64,000 bases of DNA from Physcomitrium patens (GCF_000002425.4 NC_037269.1:15599-79598); one strand, 5' to 3'. Shown: positions 24,572 through 36,486, numbered from the stretch's first letter. Numbers and translations are program-made. The notes: generated from the letters alone by a model not told the origin.

Positions 24572-26342
24572 CTAGAATATAAATATCTATTCTAAACCTA
24601 TTTTGTTTTGACATTTTTATAAATATTCCTGCTGCTTTTTACTAAATTATTCAAAAGATTTAGCTAGTTTGTTTCAATTTGAACTTTATGCCATGGTTTT
24701 AAATGGAAAAATATGCTATTCGAAGTCCATCTTTAACCCACAGTTTTGGCAATGCTTTATGTAAAATTTCAATATCATCATAAGTACATTTTATATATAA
24801 TTCCAATCATTCCAATCTTCAGTCCATTCCACTGGATTTGAACATCAGCATCCTATGTAAATATAATGAACACCAACAGGGGAGCTGCATGTTCCATGAA
24901 TGGGCAGCTGGGCCACCCAACTTGGCACTTCCATCACCAATACTCTTATTTCCATTCTCACATTACTTTCATGTTTCATTCACTGTGTGTGCAATTTGAA
25001 TAACCATGCAAAATATTATTACTCAATAAATGTATAATACCACCAAAGACAAATACATAACAGTAGTAGTGTTATTGCATATGTGTTGCATTGTGCTTGA
25101 GAAGATGTGTTTTAGGGCATATTGGATAACCCAAAAAATAATAATCAAAAAGAAAGATGGAGAAAGAAAGCAAAATATAACAATGTTATCATTTTTTATT
25201 TTTAAAAATAAATATTAATCTTTCAATAAGGAATTTCTAAAGATATATTTGATATATATTTCAAATGTTACATTCATTTTCAAAAAATCTTACACTTGAG
25301 TCTCTAATGCTATGGTGGATGAGTGATGTAGGTAAAAAGATTATTTGGATTACAATATTTTTTACAATAGTCATTATAAGCTACCTCACATACTTTTAAA
25401 GTAAAACAAAATGCAACAATAAATAGGAAAAATGAATATTTGGTGTGGCATCTAGTGCATACTACTATACAGTCCTTAGTACATGGAGTCTGTAGTATAG
25501 TGTTGTATAAATGATAGTTTTATGGTGAGTGCGAGTGAGATGTATGACTCTTTGATTTTCAAATGGTTCATCTCAAAGCTATATTCTATAAATGAATGAC
25601 TTAGAAATATTCACTCTAATAAATCAAATGATACAAAAATAATAAAATAATTTTTTTCATTGAAATTTTGGCATTTGAAAACCCATCAAAACAAATTGTA
25701 GCTCACAATTGCAAATAAGTTATGTATATCTAAGTTTAAAACGGTGTTGAAATTTCATGTTTTAAATTGTATTTGTAGAATTTTAAAAAATAAAACTAGA
25801 ATTAACCATACAAATGGAATTTTCAACTCCCACTGCACAGGGTTTGTTGAAAAGCCCTACATTACATCAAAATTTCAAATTCTATGATGTTATATATTAT
25901 CTCTAAATATGAATCTAAAAGGTGCCTAAGGTGAACTACAAGATTCTTATATATTTATTTAATTTCCTTAAATTTCAAATGTATTACTCGAAAAAAGAAG
26001 GGATCAACATTCAAACCTAAAAAATTCAAAAAACCATACCAGGGGCAATTCTTTCAGAAATCAAAGATTTTATTTTTCATTTTTTTTTTTAAGTTGAAAT
26101 CTTTCTTTTCTTATTTATTTATTCAGTCAATGTGGCAATAAAATACATTAGATCAGGAAATTTTATTTGTGAAAGCTTGGGCCAATTAAATAGCCTTGCT
26201 AGTCTCTAACCTAGAAAATTTTAATGATATTCTGTCAGACAAATCATCACACAATAAAATTAGCTGGAGGTAAAACGAGAGAAACAGGACCTCACTCAAA
26301 ATCTGGCCAATCAGATGTGAATATAACTTCCAGGGGTTACTC
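24572..26342. other. Spacer without a supported gene (copy 2)
   Basis: Same sequence as 10,971-12,741. No convincing coding frame. Confidence 0.5.
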
Positions 26343-26600
26343 ATGAATAGCTATTTTTCCTCTTCTTATACTTTTCAGATGCTTAGAAGAGACCCTTGGG
26401 CAGAAGCCGAGGAGGGTGTGGGTGGTGAATTGGAGTGGGCGACCTGCAACTGGAGCCAGAAGGCAGACAATCGGGAAGGACTCCACCTTCAGCTTGGGGT
26501 GGGGCAAAGTGAGGGGGGCAATGGCAAAGCAATGGGAATTCACCATGTCCAAGCTAGTTCCAAAAAGTACATTCTAATATTTTCCACTCCCAAGCCTTAA
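26343..26600 (+). CDS. Possible host exon, unrecognised
   Basis: This open frame of 85 codons spans the end of the duplicated unit and runs on into unique sequence. GC rises sharply just after 'cttttcag' at 26,378, which could be a splice acceptor; an exon could then begin with the Met-Leu-Arg-Arg stretch. The middle is rich in E, G and W and the end is Ser/Lys-rich. No domain is recognised. Copy 1 shows the same start but is cut at the junction. It may be part of a host gene, or simply a GC-rich non-coding block. Confidence 0.25.
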   Translation: MNSYFSSSYTFQMLRRDPWAEAEEGVGGELEWATCNWSQKADNREGLHLQLGVGQSEGGNGKAMGIHHVQASSKKYILIFSTPKP

Positions 26601-27404
26601 AGAATTGTTGCACATTTTATTATTGGATTAAACAACATTGTTTTTATTTACAAGAATGACATGTTAGCAAAGATAATACAAATTATTTGTTCCACCAATC
26701 ACAACCCTCTTTATTCTTTCCCTAAAAAATGTAAGAAAAAATAATCTAGGTTTGAGAAACCATTATTGAATGAAATGATTCATTCACAGTACCTATAGTA
26801 ATCACTACAACTTGTTTCTAAATAACTTCTTTCTACTCTAAACATTGGAAGCAATGTTGAAATCCATTGTTTTGTGAATGAGTCACTGTGATTGTGCTAT
26901 TCTCAGTGTTTCTAGATAATTTTGCAGCAGAAGCAATGATGAGCTGCAGGGCAATGATCAATGGCAAATGTTGTAGTAGACTTTGATCTTGACTACAATT
27001 GAATGACCAAAAAAGCCAAGTAAAAGCAATGGCAATAGCAATCGTAGTGCAGTCAACAATCAAATGCCAAGTGAAACCTGCATGAGTTGAATGCACAAGA
27101 TCTTGGTTGGCCCTACTAATTGGGATATGAATGAAAGGAATTTGCTTGCAGGATTATTCATGGCCAGATAATTGTATGTTGTTGGCTTTAGAGTTAGAAA
27201 ATCATGATAATTGCTATCTACAAATCAATGCTATTTTTTTAATTTTTTTTAATATTTTTTAATTGAATCCATGCTTTTCATTAACTGAGAACTCAATTAT
27301 ACTCATGCACAATCCTTGAATCACAATGCAAAGTTCGACATTTAGCGATTTGATGTAAAGCAAAAGCCTCAGAAATTAGATTTTTGTGATTCTTTCCTCA
27401 ACAT
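26601..27404. other. Intergenic, no supported gene
   Basis: AT-rich with a homopolymer-rich stretch at about 27,230-27,260. The minus-strand frame at 26,833-27,096 is hydrophobic but has no recognisable feature. This stretch probably holds the promoter of the gene starting near 27,405, though no clear TATA box stands out. Confidence 0.4.
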
Positions 27405-30400
27405 CATGGATCGTCAAGTGCGGGAAGAATGTCAAGAATATGAATATTTCAACCCCGTTTCAATAGCAGTGACCACCAAAAAACCCCAAAGTATCCTTAC
27501 TTGCCTGACCTAAGTTACGATCGGCCCGCTTGCAAAATCGATAGCAAGTTATTCGACCAAAAGAAAGGTTTGGAGAGTCCCGAAAATAATCCAGCCACTT
27601 GGTATTCCAACGCTCTGTCGAACCATTCTCTAACAGCTCACAATTTCAAGGAAGAGTTTCCAACTCTTGACCACGTTGGATCGATTCAGATCCCCAGCTG
27701 TGATAGATCGCGAAATAAAGGTTCAAGTCAATCCAGAAGTTGTACGTTCTCTCCAGCAGATCTGAAACATCGGAAAATGCTTACAAACTTGGGCACTATC
27801 GACGTATACAAGGATAAAATTGTGGATGCGATTGAGATTTTCCCCTCATCTCGAAAGTAGAGAAATTGCAACTATGAAATTCGACAACCTACAGTTGCCA
27901 TTGGACGGCTTTGAGGTTGTGAGAGAGCATATTAATTCAGCTTTCTCTTCTCTTAACGATTATTCTCCATTGCAAATGAAGGTCTATCGCAGTGATTTTG
28001 GGAATGAATCCCCTGATTGGAATGGCGAGTTGGTTGGCAAAAAATGCACTTTTCCTGCACAGTGGAATTGCGAGTATTCTGTGTCATGGGATGTTCCACG
28101 TGATGATGATGAAACAAATCATGCATATTTTGAGTAAGTTGGATCACGCTCAAATGACGTGTTACTGTCCCTGCAAATTCAATCGCATAGGTCAGTCTCC
28201 GTGCACATTATGTAGGCTTAGCAGGTAAATGCATTTGGGAAGTATTGTTAATAATAAATGGGAAGGAAAACAGACCCATTAACTGAGAGCAGTTGCTGTG
28301 CAGGAAAACCTTAGTTCTGCTAATTCTGGGGGAAATTCGAGCCCAATGCATAACCTTAATGATGATCACCAAACTTAGAGTACCTCGAGTTGGTCTAAAT
28401 AAAGACTTTGTCGTGCATCTGCAATGACTCTTTTGACACATGGTATTGTAACCGCAGGTTGGACTGTCTAACCGGTGAAGTAAATGTCACAAAAGGTACC
28501 TTTTTCCCCTGACGACAAGATACTTTAAGCCCATCATATTCTCCTCACAGATTGTATGAATCGCTGTAAGAGAAGAACCCCATCAAATGACGTCAAGGAA
28601 CAATCACTTATGTTATCGTCATTCCTTGATTTCAATACCCAACAGCTTTATAGCGTATTTATACCTGTAACTTCTCCGTCACATGATGCACACAAACCAC
28701 ACATCAGCAGAGAATTGAAGTGGAAGGTTTATGGTCGAAAATTTTCTCGTTGAGAAGCACTTACTATTTGTCAACTCACAGTGATTCCCATCTGGCATGA
28801 ATAGAACGACCCACATATTGTTATGTGCTGCATAAAATACTGCAATAACAATCGCTGTCCTGACTACGGGGGAAAGATTTCTCAAGCGAGATGCAGGGTG
28901 TCATTGCACCGAAAATTCTCCAGGATCAAAAGGCAATCTTCTTAGCCGACTAACAATGGGAACGAGGACTCCAATTTTGTCTGTTTTCCAGCCAGCGAGG
29001 ATCGCGCTACTGTGGATGCAAATACTATCCCTCATCCGACCCAGTCGATTAATATTCCTCTCCAAGTGTTTGGCACTGTAGAACCAACTTCAGCAATGGA
29101 ACAATACATCAATGTCTTTCCATTTGAAGCTCCAGCGAACAGGTACTAATTCTGCTATATTCCAGTCGTCTGTTCTGACTAGAAAAACAATGATGAAAAT
29201 TATGCAGTAGAAAATTTGAGCTTAGAGTACAAAAGAAGGCTCTCTCTGAAAAAAAATCGAAAGGGAAAGCCATCATGGATTGTGTGAACAAAAAACAAAT
29301 TTATTTGTTTTTATAGCGTCCGCAGTAATTGTGTCCCTCCACGCAACTTTATCTTAATATTGACCACGTAATGCGCAGATCACGCAGTTATTAAGCAGTT
29401 CTTGATAAGCCCTGAAGAGATTAGAGAGCGTCTGGATTAGCAGTGCAAAAACACTACCAAGTGAATATGAATGTACATGCTTCCAAAAGCATGAAACCAT
29501 GTTTACCCTGCAGGATATGTCCAGAAGTCTATGATTCCCTTGTATCTAGGAAAGATATTACAGCAGGTACTCCACTCTATGAACCAGATTCCCTAGCATG
29601 CGTTATACGTAATCCGCTTTTATCAAGTCAAGGAGATGCCATACTTTTCAGGCTGGTTTTGTAATCAACCATATGAGAGTGTACATATTGAAGAGTTCTA
29701 TTTCATTATAGTGCAGTAATGTACGATGTGCAGCTAAGGCAGCGTTGACCACAAAGTTATTCTTAGAGGGGAAAACTCATCTTGTGATATGTTTCTGACA
29801 AAATTAGTGACCAATACCCAGAGGATTATGCTCTCCCACTTCGCTTAGCAGCCTTGGAAAGGATACTGAAATTCTGTCGTGACAAGTTAAATTAGAGCAT
29901 TAGCGAGAAGCATATTCTGAACTGCAGCAGGCCCCAGAGACCAGGAGATCATCGTCAAATTTGTTGCCGACAGAAAGGGAGAAAGCCGAAGATGAGACGG
30001 AGTATTATACCTACAATGAAAAAGCAGACCACTGCTTCCCTTCAAACGTTTTGTACGACCATGCTGTACTGAATGAAGGGATGCACAATGTTGAGGAAGA
30101 CTCGCTGAAAGTCTGTGCCCCTTTTAAAGCACTACCTCAGGAGGATATCAATGATATGAGCATAAGGGGGAGGTATACTACGGAAGAAACTGAAGCCTGA
30201 GGATGCATATGATTCTGATTGCCGAGCTTTGCTCTCCAGTCAGGAAGAGTGGTCACCAGCATTTCAGCTACGATATAGTCCAATCTGTTCCTTTTGAACT
30301 TCAAAGGCCTGACTATTCTTGCGGCTCAAAGCAGAATAAGGTTCCAGACCATGGCATTAAGAGTATCGATTCTGTTCTCATTAAATTTCAAAGACCAACA

Positions 30401-30971
30401 GAACTCTCCCACTATGGACTTGGTCAGCAAGATCCAGAAGAGACTTGACGTCCGGAAAAGGATATCAATCAGACAAGTGATATGAAGCAGAAGATCAACT
30501 TAGGATTGACCAAACTCATTGCTGAATGTGGAATCAGGTGGGCAGAATTGTTCAGTGTTGAATGTGGCAAGGGACTGGCAACGAGTTGCTTCTCATGTTG
30601 ATAGATTTCTGCTTGGTTGTTATCTAACTCATAAGTACCAAATTGAAGAGCTTCGAGTATCCTGTTCAGTTTTATCCAAAATGTTTATTGAAACCTGCTG
30701 CAATGACACAGATACATTGAAGTACCTCAATATCTTGCGCAGGTTACTGACGGATGTGAATATACATGGAGGCAGACGATGGTCATCGAGCCTTCACAGG
30801 AACAACAAACCCAGAATAATTTCCAACATAACGAACTCGCTACTCAAGACTTTAAAAAGGATGGAGGATGCACCATCTGTGACGCCGTTTATGCGAAAAT
30901 CATTGAGAGCTATTAATGTGACCCAGCTCAAACTTGAAAACAATGTAATAAGGTTATCGAATAGTTCTTAG
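27405..30971 (+). pseudogene. Multi-exon host gene of unknown function, frame-broken
   Basis: GC content and codon-like composition are unlike the surrounding DNA. A candidate start (MDRQVREECQEYEYF) lies at 27,405; long coding-like stretches follow to a stop near 30,971. Four exons join in phase with good GT/AG sites: 28,458-28,495, 28,551-28,733, 28,992-29,142 and 29,208 to about 29,281, giving for example SEDRATVDANTIP and RKFELRVQKKALSEKK. A further exon near 29,808-29,886 encodes YPEDYALPLRLAALERILKF; the last long frame encodes SHVDRFLLGCYLTHKYQIEE and LKYLNILRRLLTDV. About half a dozen breaks interrupt otherwise natural protein: near 27,490, 27,850, 29,435, 30,190, 30,265 and 30,570, and a stop near 30,446. 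I recognise no domain. It is either a fairly young pseudogene or a gene with assembly indels. Confidence 0.55.
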
Positions 30972-31366
30972 AATTAAATGATCCTTCAACAGATCTTTTA
31001 ATACATAAGAATTTCCTGATGCATAGTTAGAAAAGAGGTGTACAGCCAACCAAGAATGCATCATTGTTAGAATGTCTCTAGGTCTATTCCGCTGCTTGAT
31101 TGTGCTTGTGATACTAACGTTTCAAATTGAGTAGAAAAATACTTGCATAATAATTCTCAAAGCTTGAGCAGAGGGCTTCTGCAAACCCTGCATTGGACTT
31201 GAAAATTAGCCACAAAATACTACGCCTGACAGTTACGACTATAGGAGCACTTCAAAGTCCACATCTTCTATAGTTGCGGTGAGCAAAAGCAGTAACCCTT
31301 GAATGAACATGAACACTTCTAAGAACCCTGTCGATAATCTGAGTACATTGTTTTCAAATTTGAGCT
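30925..31366. repeat. Inverted repeat around the gene's 3' end
   Basis: About 49 bp at 30,925-30,973 recur in reverse complement at 31,317-31,366, with roughly 80-85% identity by eye. The core AATGTA with flanking TTGAAAACA is shared. The left arm covers the last codons of the host gene; the right arm therefore reads QLK/KLKFENNVLRLS-like on the minus strand. This looks like an old inverted duplication of the gene's end; a transcript through both arms could fold back. Confidence 0.7.
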
Positions 31367-31679
31367 TCGAGTTTATGAGATTCGAATTTCCATGAGCTCC
31401 AGCTTCAAGCTGACAGTCGACCGTCACGCTAGAGGTTTATAAAGTGAATTTAGATATATGCAGGCGAACATTCGATCATAAAGCATCATGTTCCGTTCAA
31501 GTTCATTTCCAAATCCTTGAACACAGCCCTTATCATAATGTATCTGCCGCAAGTTTGACCAGATGAATTAAAATCCGGTTGAAAATTCAGGTTTCTTCCA
31601 TTAGCGTGCTCTGCGAAATGAATACATCCATTGCCTACAGCACTCCTCACAGTCGTCACTGTCTGCCGCCTTTGTACCT
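30974..31679. other. Intergenic, no supported gene
   Basis: Besides the right arm of the inverted repeat I see no coding region. The GC content is intermediate. Confidence 0.5.
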
Positions 31680-31874
31680 ATGTTTCTTGGGCGCAGGCTT
31701 TTCACGCTTTTCAGCCAACTTAGTCATCCACGAGGAAGGCGCACCATTGTTGTGTCTGCTTCCTGTTCTGAGAAAGGAGAAATATCTCAGGAGTGGGAGA
31801 GGTGGGGAAATATTGTTGATCTGGGAGTAGATCATGATGCTGCCTACCAGGACACCCTATCTACAATTGGCAGG
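31680..31874 (+). CDS. Possible first exon of an organelle-targeted protein
   Basis: It begins MFLGRRLFTLFSQLSHPRGR, rich in Arg, Ser and hydrophobic residues with no acidic residue for about 28 codons, then VVSASCSEKG, which looks like a transit-peptide cleavage region. An acidic, soluble-looking stretch (EWERWGNIVDLGVDHDAAYQ) follows. A donor site (GGCAG|GTCC) near 31,874 could end the exon. No later exon is recognised, so it may be a gene fragment. The alternative frame at 31,579 has no such pattern. Confidence 0.3.
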
Positions 31875-33095
31875 TCCTTCCTAAGCAGTGATTTTTCTTT
31901 ACCAGCGAAAATCTGTGAGATTTCTTATTAAAATATGGCAATTTCACCCAATCGATCGCCCAATTGATCGCCTAGTAGTGCAGTTCATTTCGCAGTTGTG
32001 AGTGTGTTGTGTGCGCAATTGGCAAATGGATGATTAAATTGAAAGCATTGCCGCCAATGCTCTTCTTTCTGGAGAGATTGTACTGCAGAATGCGCAATGT
32101 GCTTGCATGAGGTTATGAACGGGTTGTGTAACGTGCGTTGGCAAGATCAGGCATTTTATTTTGTGCACATGAAATTGTGGATTGCAGAATCCGCGGGTTC
32201 TTCTGCTACTGCAGACGTGGAGCAAACGAAATGTGAGAGTCCATACGGAGCTCGGAAGTCTCCGTTGACAGCAGAATTTGTGTCAGGGTCATCGAAGCTC
32301 TTGGAAGGGTCTACCATTGATTCCGATGGCCGGTTGCTGTAGCTCGAAGGACGCCCTTCTGAAGCTGGGTTAGTTCGCAATCACCCTTGTTGTTAACGCT
32401 GTCTTGCTCAACGTGTAGATCGAGATTGCTCTGAATGTTGCGCATGCGCAGCAGTCTAGGATGAAGGATTGCAGACGTGTCATATGTGGAAGGTGATGGG
32501 ACGGATCCAAGAGCATCTTCAGGAATATGGGCAAGATAGCATGGTTCAAGATTTGTCTAAATCTTGTGTGGTTAGAGGGCTTGGGCAATCGTTGTAGAGA
32601 GTTTTCATTAGATGGTGTGTGTATGGTGATGTGCAACAATTGCAAGTATTCTATGTTTGCCATGTAAAGTTTTATGTGGAGGATGTAAAGATTGGCAATT
32701 AATGCATGATTACGATGTTTATAATGCATCAATAGGTGCTTGGAAAAGCTACATAATATTTGGAGCTGCACATGAGAAGGATATGATATAATACAAATTC
32801 TTGCAATTATTGTTGGTGAATATTAGATGCTAGTAATAATTGAAAATATGAGCATAGAAATATAGGCCACAAGGTAGGATATTTACAATGAGATGTTACA
32901 TGAACTTTTTGCCAATATCAAGGCATTAAAGTTTAAATAGATGAATAAATTTGAGTACTTCTTTTAGTTCATTATGATTACAATATTAAAAAAAGGCATG
33001 AAAGTAGAAGTATTGTGAATTCATGATCTAAATCTACACATAATTTATAAATTATATTTGAATTCATGATCCGTTAGGTTACTGACGGATGTAAA
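31875..33095. other. Host-like then AT-rich DNA with a patchwork junction
   Basis: 31,900-32,500 keeps host-like GC but I see no consistent exon structure; frames at 32,097-32,342 (plus) and 32,370-32,771 (minus) are unassigned. From about 32,800 the sequence becomes AT-rich. At 33,018-33,122 a gaattcatgatc word recurs three times, and at 33,076-33,092 a 17-mer from the host gene (30,741-30,757) is embedded, just before the recognisable retrotransposon coding part starts. Confidence 0.5.
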
Positions 33096-34154
33096 TTATA
33101 ATTTGAATTCATGATCCAAATCTACAAATGGTATAATAGTAGCACAAAGTCGAAATTTCTTTGGCTTCAACAATGTTGTATATTGTTGATCAAATGCTGC
33201 TTCCTCAGCCTTTGGTGCAAGATATGATCTCCTTGATAAGGCATTAGATAGTCCTTGCTGCTTTCCAGGTTGATATGTGATAATAAAATCAAACTTAGAT
33301 AGCAAAATATTCCACCAAGCTTGACGCCAATTCAAGACTTGAGCTGACATGAAATACTCCAAATTCTTGTCATTCATATATACAGTCACTGCATGTGTAG
33401 CTCTTTTAAGAAAGTGATGCCATTCTTGGAAAGAATCCACTATAGCAAAAAGTTTCTTATCGTGGATTTCATAATTGATTTCAACAGCAAAGAACTTTTG
33501 AGAATAGAATGCAACTAGATGGAGCTTCTTGTCTTCACCCATTTGTGAAAGTACAACTCTTAAAGCAAAATCCGAAGCATCAGTTTCTAAATAGAAGGCC
33601 TTTATAAAGTCTAGATGTACCAAAATTGGTGCTGTAATAATTGCCGTCTTTAGGTCTTAAAATGCCTTCTCTGTTAGAGGTCCCTATTCCAACTTATCCT
33701 TGCATATCAATCAAGTGAGAGGAGCAGCAACTTGAGAATAATTCTTGATGAAGATCCGATAGAAGTTAGCAAAACTAAGAAAGCATTATACATCTCGAAC
33801 CGTCTTTGGAACTTCCCATGACACGATTGCTTCCACCTTCTTGGAGTCCATCTTCAAGCCTTCTGTAGTCGCAATAAATCCCAAAAACTCCATCTTTGTT
33901 TGGTGAAATAAACACTTTTCTAACTTGGCGTATAGTCCTTGCATGCGTAGCTTCTCCAAGACCAAACAAACATGCTTCTCATACTCTTCCTCGTTTTTAG
34001 AGAATATTAGAATATCATCTAAGTAGATGACAACAAAGTCGTCAAGGTACTCCCGAAAGATGACATTCATCATATGTTGGAAGACCGCTAGAGCATTGGT
34101 AAGACCAAAAGGCATGACATTATACTCAAAATGACCATACCTTATATGGAACGT

Positions 34155-35496
34155 TGTCATATTACGTGCTTTCCTGCTCGAGAACGCGCCGGGCGTCTGG
34201 CTGTAGAAGGTAGTATGGAGATTCGCCGATAGTCAAGCAGTCTATCAGTTTTTGACTCCTAGAATATAAACGACTGCAACAATGTACCGTAAATCTATAC
34301 GGATGTTCTTCGACTGCTTGTCGAAGTCTTTTTCTTTTGTCCCAGCCGGTAGGTCTGTAGACGTTACAGAAAACCCTGAACAACCCAAACTGTTAATCTT
34401 CAATACCCCTTTGTACTTACGATCTTGTATCCACTGACTGTCATGTTAGATTAACCCAATAAATTTCATTCACTCCACATACTCAATCCTATAGACACCT
34501 TTTTAATCCTTCAATCAGAGACGTAACTCGATTTTACAAAACAGTCAAGAGTATTCAAACCCACTTCATTAAAAATCCCGATTCACCATTACAACACTGA
34601 CTTCAGCAGCGATTGCCTCAGTCTTCCCAAAACTCTACAAAGAAGAAAAATCCAAATTCTATGTCTTTCCTTCCCCGACCCGAAGCATGAAGCTCCTCTC
34701 TCTAATTCCCTTGATCTTCAAAAACCTCCAATGAAAAACCAAACTAGTAACCTTGCAAAAGCTTGAAAACTAGCTCCCCCCCGATTCCCCCGAAAAAAAC
34801 CTCCCTCCCTAAAACTATATTCTCTCCTAACCTTATCCTCTGAATTTCTTCAATCTTCCATCTTAGATCCGGAATTGGCTCCCGCCGTCAGAGCTTAGAT
34901 CCGAAATTGGCTCACGTCATCAAGGCCTTCTCCTCCGTTTTTACCTTTAAGAGATCCATTTACCGTAAACAACGTTCCCTGAAACGACACAGAGAACAGG
35001 ACAGCCCAAAACAGAATCGAAACCCCGTAATCGGGACCACATTGAGTCGCCCGACCAATTCAGGTCCCATATTGGATAAGATGCCCATAGTAACCTGGAT
35101 GCTCGCGTAATTGGGTCAAATTGGTCTTCGCGTCAAACTGGCTGAGGCCCGTAGTAAGACCCGGATTTTCCCGTAACTAGACTGCATTGGGTTGCCCCAC
35201 CAATACAGGTCTCATATTGGGTAAGAGGACCCTGATTGGATTCTCGAAATTGGATCCAATTGGCTCTTCAAACCCATCGTGTGAATTGGTCCTTCTCATC
35301 CTGCTAACTCCCGTTATTAGAATCGAATGGAGCATTTCAGTATGCCCCGGCTGATTGTAACGGGGTGACTGAACCTGACCACTCAGTATTTGTGCTGGAG
35401 TTGGTCGATGCTCCCAATATTCGAGGTAACTGAATATTAATAAAATTCTCTTTTTTTTTTTTTATTTTCACTGTATACTCGTGTTACAACACGACA
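34155..35496 (-). mobile_element. Solo LTR of the palindrome-tipped family (copy A)
   Basis: Read on the minus strand it begins TGTCGTGTTGTAACACGAG and ends TATGACA. It is flanked by the 4-bp duplication ACGT and sits within the RT region of the chromovirus remnant. It is about 94% identical by eye to the copy at 42,238 in the compared first 300 bases, so relatively young. GC is far above its surroundings. The U3-side half contains sequence related to the 3' part of the gag at 39,700-40,330. Confidence 0.88.
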
Positions 35497-36189
35497 ACGT
35501 TATCTTCTACTCATCTCCTTCTTTGATTTGTACGAGATTGTAAGCTCCCCTTAGATCAATTTTTATAAAGATCTTTGTACTTCAAATTATTCTAAGAGAC
35601 TACAAATCAAGGATAATGGATAATGATTCTTCTTTGTTACCTTATTGAGGCCTCGATAGTCCATGCATATCCACAACAAGCCATCTTTCTTCTTCACAAA
35701 TAAGATGGGTGTTCCAACTAACGATTTTGAATGACGGATGAAGTTCTTGGCTAGATTCTCATCGATATACTTTTGTAGCTGTACCAACTCTATTTGCGAT
35801 AGATTGTAGATTGGACCAAAAGGCAGTTGTGCTTCTTCTTGTAAGTCTATGGCGCAATCATATGGCCGGTGTTCCGGTAGCATATGAGCATTCTTCTTTT
35901 GAAACACGTCTTCAAAAGAAGAGATGAATGACTCTACAAGAAGACAATATTGGTTAAGAGGAAGGCACTCTGCAACCTTTAAAACACCTTAAGAGCTTCT
36001 AGAAGAGGAGTAATCCACTTTCTCCAAGAAGAATAAGACTCCAATATTGTAACAGAAGAAGTATCAGTTTAGAGGAAGATAATCCGCAACCTCTAAAATA
36101 TTAATACACCTTCAAGCAGAGGAGTAATCCATGCTTTAATAAGAAAGAAACTAACTCTGATATCTCAGGTAAGTGTAGTCTCGACAAAC

Positions 36190-36486
36190 TATCATGGACA
36201 CAAAATATAATTTCAAAATCTAACAAGAAGTTCAAGAAGAATGAGCAAGAACTAGATCAAATAGATGAGTATAAGAACAACACTAGAGATGTAAATTAAA
36301 ACTCCAAGAAATGTGTTGTTGAAACTGAAGAACTCTTCAGCCTTGATCCTAATATATACTCCTACTTAGGAAGCTTCTCAAGCAACTTCTATTAACTAGA
36401 AAGCTTCTAGAAGATTCTAGAGGCTTATTTTTTAGAAGGTTCTAGAAACTTCTATTTAGAAGGTTTTAAGAACTATGTCCCTAACA
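36190..36486 (-). repeat. LTR of the chromovirus remnant
   Basis: On the plus strand it runs from tatcatgg to ccctaaca, matching the ends tatcaagg and cgtgaca of the LTRs at 50,381 and 58,037. It is followed inward (leftward) by a leader with repeated 'gtaatccac/ataatccgcaacctc' words, as in the whole-length element. Confidence 0.75.
36405..36452. promoter_or_regulatory. Heat-shock-element motifs in the LTR
   Basis: Two perfect arrays: TTCtaGAAgaTTC (36,405-36,417) and GAAggTTCtaGAAacTTC (36,435-36,452), three and four alternating 5-bp units. Such arrays bind heat-shock factors in eukaryotes, and LTRs with them are heat-inducible in some plant elements. They lie near the U3 end in the sense direction, as a promoter element would. 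Whether they act here is inference. Confidence 0.6.

Larger units (their letters stand above)
13612..26487. repeat. Tandem segmental duplication, copy 2
   Basis: This is the second copy of the unit, in direct orientation. It contains the same Helitron Rep, twin hairpins, hAT remnant, giant-virus fossil and hairpin array. Its right edge joins the unique host sequence starting at 26,488, whereas the right edge of copy 1 joins 12,888-13,611. The simplest reading is a tandem duplication of a segment of about 13.6 kb made of 12,888-13,611 plus the unit, with the new junction at 12,887/12,888. Confidence 0.97.
33096..36486 (-). mobile_element. Chromovirus (Ty3/gypsy, Tcn1-like) remnant
   Basis: Minus-strand parts from right to left: one LTR (36,190-36,486), a leader region, the RT N-terminal part (35,907-35,587, with FIRHSKS and FVKKKDG), the RT core (34,160-33,786, with MPFGLTNA and IYLDDILIF) and RNase H (33,623-33,096, with ETDASDFALRVVLSQ). 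It is close to the whole-length element at 50,381-58,610. The RT is split by a solo LTR of another family. The fossil is partial and broken, with many breaks. Patterns such as [15 protein letters not shown] place it near the Tcn1-like chromoviruses (established knowledge of the family; placement here is by eye). Confidence 0.85.

Noticed and set aside
26833-27096. Minus-strand hydrophobic frame resembling a membrane protein
   Set aside because: No start context, homology pattern or splice support; composition follows the local AT/GC mix.
34162-34383. Open frames within the solo LTRs (also 42,670-42,969 and 42,840-43,058)
   Set aside because: They lie in LTR sequence without family motifs and differ in frame between copies; not treated as genes.
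34155-35496. DNA transposon with TGTCGT inverted ends
   Set aside because: The ends do pair, but TG...CA termini, a candidate primer site beside copy B and its place directly before a gypsy gag fit an LTR better.
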